From Telopea speciosissima (taxonomy: Eukaryota > Streptophyta > Magnoliopsida > Proteales > Proteaceae): a DNA stretch of 64,000 bases. The stretch is taken from assembly GCF_018873765.1 (NCBI RefSeq), contig NC_057925.1, forward strand, positions 49,364,010 through 49,428,009, read 5' to 3'. Made by a program: the position numbers and the translations under genes. Shown piece by piece: positions 1 through 11,900 of this stretch. The stretch's first letter is position 1. The number at the start of each line of letters is the position of its first letter. The notes below the pieces were generated by a model. It did no database searches. It had not been told where the DNA came from and saw nothing but the letters and a program-made list of their open reading frames with translations.

Positions 1-186
1 TAAATTATCTAGGAAACAGAAAATCAATGACTTATATGTCATAATATTAAGTACAATAACAGGATGACATCAATATCCTAATACAAGTCAACTAGTCATC
101 AAGTGATGCAAATGTCTACTAATCATAATTACTACGCCATCCAGGATCGACCCCACTCATAGTCCGATGGAGCCGACACAGAAAAA

Positions 187-372
187 AATAGTGGAAAGGC
201 TTCACTGATGTGCTAAGAAGGTGAGGTTGTAGATCGGCCTCCGGTGTCTGACATATAATTTATTCATAACTAACCAACATGTATTGATCATATTTTTTTT
301 CAAAAAAACATTTTTGGAGAAAATGGTTTTACCTGAAATAGTGGAAAGGCTTCACTGATGTGCTAAGAAGGT
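187..372. repeat. 36-bp direct repeat, 150 bp apart
   Basis: The same 36-bp word, starting AATAGTGGAAAGGCTTCACT, occurs at 187-222 and 337-372 with no mismatch that I can see. It may be the mark of a local slippage or insertion event; no known element ends are evident. Confidence 0.8.
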
Positions 373-1442
373 TCAGTATTGTGTTTCCTAAGTGATTCCG
401 GCGTAGATGTGGCGAAGATTCGAAGAAGAAGTCACAGATCACAAAAAACAAGTGAAAGAGGAAGAAATGGGGGGAAAAAACTGGTCTTGTGAGCTCATTT
501 TGACCGAGACTAACGAGACCCTGTACTTTTATAAAGTGAGTTTGTAACATCGTGCCAAAATTTTGGCGAGATGTTACAAATAGTCGAAATTTCGACATAT
601 GTCCAAAATTGTGACCGAAATTATGACTTTTTTCAATTCAAAGTGTCATCTCGTTTCGGCTCGACCGAAATACTCGAAATTTCTGAGATATCGACTGAGA
701 CGAAACAAGATTTTGTACTATGGATAAAACCCATTTCATTTTTAATTTCTTGTTGCAGTTTTATTCATCAAATAAAACACAATATCTGTAATCGACTTCA
801 GGAGTTTTTCCATATAAAATGACCTTGCTTTTGATTAGTCTTTGAAGTATAGATTTGTGCATTGAATATCTCACTGGTTGTATTTGTTTCAAGGGTTTGA
901 GTGTTAACATTCTGCTGGCTGTATTGAAAAGTAAAGACCTTACTAGGTTCTATTAGAGGTTGCGTTTGATGAATATTGTTCTAAATACTGCTTGATCCAG
1001 GATATGCAGCTTCTATGGGATTCCTGAATCTGTCTAGTCTTTAGCTAATTTCATGGGCAAGGGAAATTTTTTCCTTGCTGCTGTATTTTGTCCAGCTTTT
1101 ACACTCAATGAGTTAGATTTCAATGTCACATATGACCAAAATCAGAATATTTTGGGTTATTCAGGTCAATATTTCATGGGCTGTGGTTGAAATTACTGGC
1201 CTTCTCTTAATTATGACGGGTCAATTTCGATGAAATCACTGAATTATTTCTCGTTCAAGGCTCCATCGGATCTGACTTTTAGTTGGTGGGTGTTTTGAAG
1301 TGAGATCTGCGGACATCTGAACTGGCTATGGAGATACCAATATCAGTTGTTTTACTTCAGATATGTTAGAACTTAGAAGTTGAACATAAGTTGAAAAGTT
1401 ATGTGGGTACTGTCAACTATTTGGTCAGCTTCTGTCGCTTAT

Positions 1443-2565
1443 TAATGTAGCCCTAGATCTGTAGGAGACCAACTAGGAGCCAAATCAACCAGGATTTGTT
1501 ATGAACAGGTGATTCGGCTAGGTCAAAAAATAGGTTTTTGGTGAAATTAGGGTTAGGGTTTGATGTATGGGTTATTTCAAGTTATGGTAGGGGAGTCTAT
1601 CAGTGAAGGTCCTAAGATGTTTTGATGGATGGAAGTGGGTATACTTGAATTAATAGCAATATAGGTTTAGGGTTTCAGGTTTTGGAAAAGAGGAAAATAA
1701 TGGAATTTAGGGTTTTGGCTGGTCAGAAGTGGACCTGCTTTGGATCGAGTGTGTAGGGGAGGAAGAGGGATACTGGTCCTAGTATGGGCTGAATGGATGG
1801 ATGGTTAGGTCTGGGAAATTTAGGATATGAGAAACTTGAAAATAACAAGGGAGAAAGCTAGGATTGGGGTTGTAGAGGATTAGGAGAAGAAGAATGGGGA
1901 TGGGGATTCTTCCAACTTACTTGTAATTGCAGAAACTCTCCGGCAGCAGCTTGTTGGAAGTTGAAACTTGAAGATTAGATCAAACACCAATTCCACCAAC
2001 GAACCACCTGGGCTTCCCACTGCAAGGTGTCAATCGGATCAAAGTCAAACACATATCCCGCCAGCCTTGATCAAACACAAGACAAAAATCTTCAATGGAG
2101 AAGAAGAGCAGCAAAAGCTTTTCATTAATATCAAAATTCGTGTTTCAAATTTGCCCCCCATACAACCTTATATAAAAGACTCAAAAATAGACTCCTACAC
2201 AAAAAAGGAAAGGCCTAATTCAATCTTTAACTTATTAAGTAACTTAAACTGACTAGGAAACTGAAATAGATTCAAAACATAGTACTAATTCAGCCCCACT
2301 AAACACTTCAAAGAAAACTACTAAAATCACTTAAATTGAACTATTGGTTGAACCGGTTCAATTTATGAACAAAAACACCAAAATAAAACTAAGTATGGAG
2401 CTAAAACAACTAATCCCGTATGCAACCTAATTACCCATATTTTAGGCCCATAAAAGTGGCTTATTACATAGAAAACCCATAGGATCAAAGTCCCGACATG
2501 TATATAACCCAACCTTAAACTTATTCCTAAGCAAAGAAGTCCAGTTTGGTGATAAATCTGCATCA
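1443..2565 (-). mobile_element. Solo LTR-like element, TGATG/CATTA family (copy F)
   Basis: On the minus strand it starts TGATGCAG and ends CTACATTA, 1123 bp, flanked by the 5-bp duplication CTTAT (1438-1442 and 2566-2570). A TATA-like word (TTATATAAGG on the minus strand, near 2170) and an AT-rich poly(A)-signal region near 2120 suggest U3/R. The downstream half is rich in AACCCTA words. Close relative of the copy at 50493-52810. No internal retroelement genes. Confidence 0.85.
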
Positions 2566-2736
2566 CTTATGCTTTTATTGTTGCTTACAGGATAGGAAGG
2601 TGGCTCAATTGTAGGGATTAGGGGAACATAGTAATGCTTTTAAAAGATTTGATGTCAACGAACAAGTGTAGTGATGATTAGATATATAATTGAATTCATG
2701 AAGTTGTGGGGGGATGTAATAATTTTGACAGGAAAA

Positions 2737-2820
2737 GAAGTGAGATTTAGGATGGTTTTGTCCTTGAAATTTAAAATTGAAGTGAGATTTAGGATGGTTT
2801 TGTCCTTGGAATTTAAAATT
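2737..2820 (+). repeat. Tandem duplication, two 42-bp units
   Basis: Units 2737-2778 and 2779-2820 begin GAAGTGAGATTTAGGATGG and differ by one base near the end. Local tandem duplication in intron sequence. Confidence 0.9.
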
Positions 2821-3025
2821 ATAAGGCATTCATTTGTTGGTTATGACCATGTGATGCAGATATTGCATTTTTACATTTCATAATGTCCTATTATCCGAGT
2901 CATGTGGAGTTTATGCTTAAACTTTCCTTTCAATTATGGTTTTCTGTGATGTACTGTTATTTTGTATTTTTCTTTTCCATTTGTTCAATTGGTTGATATT
3001 CCTCTACTTCTTTATTTTCTTGTAG

Positions 3026-6000
3026 AATCTGAACAACAGAGACGCTTCAGATTCTAGATGGAAACCAGGCTTGCAGGGGAGAGCGGGTAGGGGTGGTCGT
3101 GGAAACTATTCTCCCCGTTATGTTTCACATGGTATGAATCTAACTTCAACTTTACTTTGTCAAGCAATTGCAGCACTTCATTACTACTGGCACGTTATCG
3201 ATTTTTCACGCCCAAATATTTACTTCTACACTTCAAACCATTTCTTGCAAGTCTTTCAAGGGTAACAATGGTACTATTTAACTATGTGACTATTGTGTCT
3301 CGTGTATTTGTTCAAGCTGTGTATTTGCCTTGAGACCCTTACCAAGGCAGTGATAAAAGGTTCAAACCTTGAAGTATTGTTCTCATCTTAAGGCTCTTGT
3401 TACCCTTCTGTGGTTGGTGTTTCGTAGGAGGTTATTGTCTAGCAATTGGCTTCAAGGTCGTTCTTCTGATATCTTTTTCTTTTGGTGTGTTTTTTGTTTT
3501 ATACTTTATTCAAACTACCAGTTTCTGTTGTGCTTTACATACATACATGGTGTTTCTAAAACACTAGATGGAGGGTTTGGATTCAAGCTTACATGTTGCA
3601 CATTAGGTGGACGGCAAGTAACCACATGTTTGTTGCATCATCTCCTATTCAGCTTGGTGCCTATTCAGTTGGTGGTCTGGATATTAATCTGGACAAACTA
3701 GTTAAAAACCTTTGTCCTATCTGTGTGAACACATGTTCTAATCTGATTCCAACACAAGGGAAATAGAATGGCGCAAAACCAAAGTGATATTGGGAAACAG
3801 GAGCCAAGACTCGGGAAGTTACCACACGGAGTGGAAGCAGAGCCTTCTATTAGGTGTTGGGTTGTCTCTTCTATTTTCATTAAAAGAGCATCCCAGTGCA
3901 CAAGGCTCCCACTACTGCAGAGTCCAAGTCTCTAAGAGGGGGCAAATGTACGCAGCCTTACCCCCTGCCTCTACTATTTTTATTGTCTCAACAAAATTTT
4001 TATTCAGTTTCCCATGTGTTTAAATGACTGAGTTTGAAGTTTAAGCTTTAGGCCTTATGGCCTACTCTTTATGCATCAGAAGCTACGTGCCTCATCTCAT
4101 CTTTGTTCCTTTGTTCTTCATAGCACAGCAAGTTTTATATTCCTAAAGGGTCTGGATATTTAAATTGATGGTGATGTTGGAAACCTGCCTCACTACACTT
4201 ATTACAAATGTTTTTATGATGCACTTTCAGTGTTTGTTATGTATAATATTAAATTGTTCACTTTTTTTTTCTGCCTTGTCTGTCTTGGCAGATGCTGGTG
4301 GTGGGAGGAATACTGTGGCCGGAAAAGAAAATGGAGTCAATCAAGGCACTGAGAGAGGTGTGACACCTTCTTCTTTGCCAGCATCTCAGGATACAGAAAA
4401 TAAAGCAACGGCTCCTGTGTCAAGGTGACTTGTTGTTCACTTAATATTTTGTTGCTTCCTTGTACTCCAATCCTATTGTGTTGTGTTTTATGGATTTTAC
4501 TGACATATTTTTTTTTCCAGCTCTGTAACTGTTGTGGCCAATGGCCCCTCAACTGTGGCTACTGGGAGTTGCAGTCATGGGCGTGCCTCGCAATTGCCCA
4601 CACCTGAAGAAGGTTCAGGTTTTGATGCTGTTCATCTGGGAAGTGGACCTCCACATCCAAATGTCAATGCAAAGAGCAATGTTCCTTCACCTGCGCCTGG
4701 AGTCTCACGTGGGCAACCCACACCAAGCTCTGATCGCTTCCTGGCATCCATGACTCCTGCATCTGTGTCTGGTGTATATTCCTCGGCTTTAGATCCTGTC
4801 CTGGTGCCTTCTATGGATTCACGGCTTCCAGGTGTGGTGGGCACAATTAAACGTCAAGTAGGGAGCCAACGAATGGCTGTTGAACCAAATGCTATCATCT
4901 CTGCTGATAGCACATCAACAGCTCCTCAGGACTCCTCCAATCGTCTGAACAAAACTATAGCTTTTGATGTAACTGAATCTGAGTTGTCATCATTGATGAA
5001 TGAGAAAACTGTTTCAGAAATTGGTAACACCACGCATGGAAGGATGCTAGGCAAATCACTGGGGGTTGACAGGAATCAAATCTCTGAGCCGTCACAACCT
5101 CCATCTTCTATTCACGGCGGCTCTACAGCTAGTAGGCCTTCATCTAATTATGGCAATCGGTCACAACAACTTGTTGGTCCTCAGAAGGGTAATATACTGT
5201 GCTGAACCCCGAAACTTCATTTTTTTTTAAAAATTTTGAAAAACTGACATGGTATGTTTAGTTTTGGATTAGTATGTTAAGATATCTATGGTTAAAAAGG
5301 GTAATAGTGATATTGGAATTTTGATTTTCTTGATGGACTTTTTCTGTTTGGGAGGTGGGGGGGGGTGTTAGAAAGGAATCAATAAAATGTAGTTAATGAA
5401 ATGTGTATTTGAAGTATGAGATTTAACTAAGGTATGGTTTCTTTGATCTTAGTGCTTTGAAGTCCTTTATAACCTTTCGAAATAACAAGTAGGAGGAAAT
5501 GATAAACTATTGACATTCATTTGTCAAAGCAAGACCACAAAGTTAAGTGACTACATCTGGAAAGTGCAAATATGTGGGCTCAAATTGTAATCAAATAATC
5601 ACTCTTGAAGAAATTATGCTTGTTAAGAATAGAATTTGCTATATGTTTAGGACTATAATAAAGAATAGTAAACAACACCTTAACTAAGTTATGGTCCCTC
5701 AATTTCCATTTTTGATTTTAGTGCTTTGAAGTCCTTTGTAACCTTTCAAAATAACAAGTAGGAGGAAATGATAAACTATTGACATTCATATGTCAAAGCA
5801 AGACCACAAAGTTGAGTGAAAACATCATCAGGAAAGTGCAAACATGTGGGCTCAAACTATAATCAAATAATTTCTTCTATTCTGTTAAGAATAGAATTTG
5901 CTATATGTCTAGGAATATAATGAAGAATAGGAAACACCATTTCTCACACTGATTATTCTGTAGCTAATGTATTATTGAATAATCAGCATGACATGATGAA

Positions 6001-8887
6001 TAATCTGGGTTGCACACCGTATGTCCTGATAATGCTTGTGAAGCACATTAACTGGAGCGTTCTTTGACAGATATAGGTTAGATAATGACATTTCTTTTTA
6101 CTTCTCTTTGTGACTTTATATAATAATTAAAAAAAGTGTGTTATATGTTGGTGACTTACATCTATATGTTTCCCAGACTAATTTAGCACTTATCATAAAA
6201 TTTATGATTTGACATGTGTAGATGAGGGGTTGCATGCATGGTTGAAGCTTCATGGAGTTGGGATTTCAACTTCATACTGTATCTGTGTACCATGCACATT
6301 CTTTTCGCCTCTTTCTTGTATTCAACTCAACTAATTCGTGGATCAAGAAGCCATATTTAATGTCTTACTGGTCATAATCTAGATTTTAGATTTCTTGTGC
6401 TCATGAAAACTACCTTAAACTATTTTTGTTGTTTTGTTCTTCTTTACTTTGGGGGGATTATGTAGTTTGTACTGGAGAACTGCAAGTGAGTTTGAGAGAG
6501 TTTTCGTTTCACTCATTTTTCACACTTTTTGTACTTATATATTTGTTATTTTTATAATGCTGGAACTCCAGGACTATCTCAGTGCTGTGCACAACTTTGA
6601 TCATACTCTTTGCTCTTCTGGGGCTTTTGTCATAGATCTTAAATGACAGTTATGCTTTATTACCTATATGCAAATTTGATAATTTACATTTCAATGGAAA
6701 AAATTCAGTATAGGAAAAAGTGAATGATTAGGATATTAAGTTTGCCGGTGGTTTGCATCTTTTATGAATTTGAGTAGTTATAACTGTCTAGATTACTCAA
6801 ATTCTTTGTGGTTAACATTATTAATGGATACAAATAATGGGGTGAATTGTTTCCCCTCAGGCCCTAGCAAGGAATGGAAACCAAAGCCTACAAGCAATAA
6901 TACTTCCCAGGCTAGCGGAGCCATTGGGATATCTGATGGTGCATCTATCTCTGTCGAAGCTGGTGCTCGGTTACAACCTTCATTGAGTGCATCATCTTCA
7001 GAAGAAGCAACTTCAAAGTTGCCGAAGAAGCTGGAAGATTTACATTTCTCAGATGGTCAACATGTTATTATTCCTGACCATCTCCATGTCCCTGAAGCAG
7101 AAAGATCTGGATTGAGTTTTGGAAGCTTTGATGCTAGTTTTGAGGTCAGCATGAGCTATACAAATGGTCCTGATAGTGACAAGAGCTCTACACCTCTGTC
7201 TGAATACTCGCAGGGGATTGAAGAAACTGCTGAGGAAGCTTCCTCAAGGTTCGTAACAGAAAACACTTCCTTGTTTTTCTGTTAGTCTTTAATTAAAATA
7301 ATGTCTTAGTTCTATTAGAAACCATGCATCTTCCCCCTCTCCCCACCCCCATTTCCCAGTTGTCATCCTCTGTTCCTGGCATGAAAATTATGCAATTGCC
7401 AATACCTGTTACATGATTATTTGTCAGAGGTCATCAAACCCATAGGGTGGATAATATGATTATGACTTCGCATTGTACTAGTTACAGACATAATACATGC
7501 TGATACTATGATTCAAGAAAATTATTCCTACATAGGAGTTATGTGCCAATGTCCAAGCATCTGTTGATGCTTAGTGCTAAATCTGATGGAGGGATCTGGA
7601 CAAAAAGCCTACACATGATATGCTTCTGGTTATTTCGTTGGATTGATTTCAGAGAATCTCCCAACCAAATATATATCTTATAGTTCTCCAGCTCCTGTAG
7701 ATCTATGTTTCCTGCTAGGCTTTTTGCATACTGTTTCAAATTTTAGTACTGTGTTCTGGATTTATAATACTTTTATGCCTGCAGTTGTATCTGTTTCCGT
7801 TATGTTCCACAATTTCTGATCTTCTACTTGTTTTACAATTGGTGCAGCAATCAAAATGCATCCCCTACTGCTCAGGAAGAAGGGTATCCTGATCATCCAC
7901 CATCACCTACGCAAATGCCAGAAAATCTGCCAGCCGAAGAGGCTGATGTCTCGTCCAGTCAAGTCACGGAGTATGATCAGTCCAAGCCAGAGATTGCTCT
8001 GCCATCTGGTGGTCCTCAGTACTCGGTTGTTCATACTGCCCCAAATTTCAATTTTGGATTCATGCCAGTAGGAGGCCAGCTGGCACCCTTTGAAAACTCG
8101 GAGCCTCAGGCACGTGATGTCTCTAGCTTTTCAACATTTGTCATAAGCCTTCAATTATTCTGCTCTTTATGTCCTCTATCAATTGTACATCCCCATATTT
8201 AGTGTTGGCCCTCCCTATATGGCAGTACTCTTGGTAATATCTTCGTTCGGGGGACACTGTACCGCATCATATGGTTCATTGGATCAGGACCCATCAGTGT
8301 CTCCTATTTAAGATATTAACCTGACCAAGAATCAACTTAAAGCCTTAAACCAAATTATCACCACTGTTTTATTTTTTGGGTGATTGTTACAAGTTGGAAA
8401 AAAGTAGTAAAGATTCAGAAAGTTTCAATTAATGTGTCGGTTAGATGCTCAAACCATTTTATCTTGTTTATAATTTACGGAGAGGATCTGTTAGCTTGAG
8501 CCTATCCATTTGTGGTCCTGATCATCTGAATAAGAAGCACTTAGCTAGAATGGAGGCTTCTCATTAATTTATGGGTCCTTTGGATCCAGAACCGTGAGTC
8601 CAAGACTCATACAGTCCAGATATATAGCATTACTGTAAATTCATTTTGAAGTTGCAAGGCGATACTCTTAGCTATCTCTGATTGTTTCAGATGTAATAAC
8701 TGGTGTAAATCGACCTTTGTACTTGTTGAACTTTTGTTTCCAAATTATTGGCTTTTTCTTCATTTATGCTGTTGAGTTGTGCTCTGAAATGACAAGACCT
8801 GATTTTTTTGTTACTTTTTTATGTAGTTCATGAACTGGACTTGTCCATTTAGTACTTAAATCATACTGCTGAAGAAGTCTCCTCTTG

Positions 8888-8924
<37 letters not shown>

Positions 8925-11900
8925 TACACGCACACACCAGTCTCTCTGGACTATCATTTTCCTGGGTTACTTACGTAGAACTATTGATTTTTTCCCCTGA
9001 AATTAGGTTCAGCAATCATTTGATCCCTCCGCAAGCTATTATACTCAGTTTTACCGGCCTGGTGCTGATGGTGATGGCCGCTTCTCTCCTTTCCTTGCTC
9101 CTGGAACTGCCACGAAATACAATGGGAATATTACAGTGCTGCCCCCTCAGACTGGCCAGTCTCCTCAAGAGGTTTGTATCAATCACTTTAACCTTTTTGT
9201 TTGGTACATCTTAGCAAAAGGGACTGCTGTGCTTGGTTTCTGGCACAAATGCTTATCAATCTGAATGATTCATATGTCAGGCAGCCACTTGGGTTGGTAA
9301 CTACCCAAAACCTATCCATTCTTACTAGCTTCTATTTTTATCAAGGTTCTTTCTTTTTCGAAGCCTATTAATAAAAAAATTACTCATTTGCGTGATTCTA
9401 AGCATCCAAGTGGTTTTTGTTTTCGGTGGGCCAACTTACATGACACAAAAGGAAGTGACTTTGCCCCGACATTTAGATGCTTCGGATTGGGTACATGCAT
9501 TTATGGTTTCTGTGTCTCAATGAGGTTGATTTTGATGGATATACATCCTCCACACGAAAACGCACTTGAAAGATTATTTTCTGCCACTATTTAGCTGATA
9601 AAGTGCCATTATTGCTTGGATACTTCATACTTTTGCATGCGATGGTTGATGTCACTCATCCAAAATGGTTCAATTTTGAACACTATGATGGGATTCTCTG
9701 GCTGCTTGGTTGAGGTGTTGCATGCTTCTGAAAATAGTAGAAAAATTGGGAAGAGAGAAAAATGGGAAGAACTATAGGTCAGTTACTTGATTGCTAGAGC
9801 CTGGAGGAATTCACTGTCACAACTGTGGATTGGCACTGACAGAAGAATTTGAGCCGCTAATATCTTCATTCAATCATTTATTTTTGATGGTTTTATTGGG
9901 AGGGGAAGGAGAGATTGAAGGAGGGACTTGATCCTAGGTCTGTGTTGTGATAGGCAACTGACTAAGGGTTTAAATCTGTTTGTTTCTGGCTAAAAGGATT
10001 GGGTTTTGTTCGGTTTGAGATGAAGTAGGTATAAACCAAAACCGAACCAATTATTAGTATTCAGTTTCAGTTTCCCCAACCAAAACCAAATCGTACTCAG
10101 TTTGGTCAATCGGTTCCTATTTGGTTTACACATCAACCATTGGAACTGCTAGAATGCAACACCTTAATGTCCTAACCCTATGATACCTCCAACTATACAC
10201 TCAAAGACAATCAAACCATAGATGATCTGCGCAAATTGTTAGATGAAAAACAAAAGAAGGTTATGAAGAGGAAACCCGAAATTTTGGTGATCGGGATCAA
10301 AGCCTCACATAAAAAGATTATTTATATAAAAAAATGGAGAAATGACGGCACGCGGGTTGGAGAAAGTTAAACCCTTAGCTTACCCTTGAGCATCATAGAT
10401 CCCTCCCCTCGACAGTCTGACTAAACCCTTGAGCCTTGAGCATCATAGTATCAGATTCCTCAGTGACATTCTATGGAGTCCACAAAATAAGGGCTATTAC
10501 CCAGTGCTGGTCTTGCCTATGCGGGGTCCTGGGAGGGGGTGTGGGTTTGGAGTCGGTGCTAACCTTTGACATTTTCGCACAAAGTGGCCACCCTGAAGAT
10601 TCAAACCTGGCAGCCCAAGCCTAAGCTCTTCACAATTTGCTGAGTTTTGCGGCCATGACTCATCATCTCCGTCAATGGTCGCCGCCATGATTCCTCCTTT
10701 CCTTACTGTTCTGATTTTGGTTCCCTTTGTCTAGTCTAACCCTCTAAGGTGTTGATTTGATAAACTAGGGTTTTAAAGAGTGCAGTAGGTACAGAGATGG
10801 AAAATAAAATCAGGAAATGAAGCAAGAAGCCGACCACTATTTTTTGTCTCTTCCTTTTTTTTTTCTTTTTCTTCCAATAGTCAGTCTGCAATTCCACCAT
10901 TTCTGAACTCCCTTTTAGACCTTTCCAGCCAAGATGCCTGTCTGCTTGAGGCTTGAAGCCCTAGAAGTTAGAACCTCTACAGTCTTAATGTAAGATTAGA
11001 ACCTGAATAGGTCTAATCCCAGGTAGGATCAAATTGGGATAACCTCCAGTGAACAAGAAAGAAAACAATGGGATCTCAAATTGGTAACCACAAGTGAACA
11101 AGAGAAATAAATAATAGAATCGCACAAATCAGTGACCTGTTGAAACTGCAAATAGCGTTGAATGAACCTTATAGATGTAGGATGAAACCCCAAATAGAAG
11201 AACATGATCAGAATAGAGAGAAAAGGAGATCGCTCAGCCTGTTAGGGTTTTGAAACCCTAGATTTCTCCCAAAATCGATGGTAGGGGATTGTCTCCTGCT
11301 GTGGTGATTGATCTTCAACTTGGCAGCAACTTGAAATTGATAAGAATGCCCAGGGCGAACAATTGGCAGAGAAATTCCAGCAACTTTGAAGAGTTTCTTG
11401 AGATCATCTAGGGTAGTTTCAAGAGTTGAAAAACCTAAAACCTTGCAACCGATGGAAAGGAATGGGTATCTCACCCTAGGCCTGTCAGATATCCTATCTC
11501 AGGATTTCAACATTGCATAAGCAAAGTTTTCTATTCATTCAAATCGTGGGAGCTCACAAGAGCTGATTACATGTTTATATAGCCTAATGGCTGAAACAAA
11601 AATAGAAAGTATTGTCCAACTAGGATTCCCAATTAGGAGTACAACTCAAACATAACTAGGAAACTAAAAGTCTAATAATAAAAAGAAATAAAATAAAACC
11701 TCAACATCAGCCCACGATTTTTACTGCTGATGTAGGGTAATCCCTACACCTACAGTGTTGCTGGTGTAGGGGAATCCCTACACTTGCGGCTGTACTTTTT
11801 GGCATACAGCCTAAATACATCAAGTCTTCTACTCCAAGTTTTCCATCGAGGAGTGTGAAAGTGAAAAAAAGGATGCCAAGGCCTAGTTTCATTTTCTAGC

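Larger units (their letters stand above)
1..3025. other. Partial intron upstream of the first visible GIP1-like exon
   Basis: No exon resembling the GIP1_N domain was found here on the + strand, so this is most simply intron. It holds a 36-bp direct repeat, a motif-rich stretch around 560-720 with repeated CGAAAT words, a solo LTR (1443-2565) and a 42-bp tandem duplication. The ORFs in it are not supported as genes. Confidence 0.6.

Noticed and set aside
2363-2566. Conserved peptide-like frame starting MMQIYHQTGLLCLG, also at 50492-50680
   Set aside because: Both lie in the U3 part of the same solo LTR family; similarity reflects a shared repeat, not a protein.
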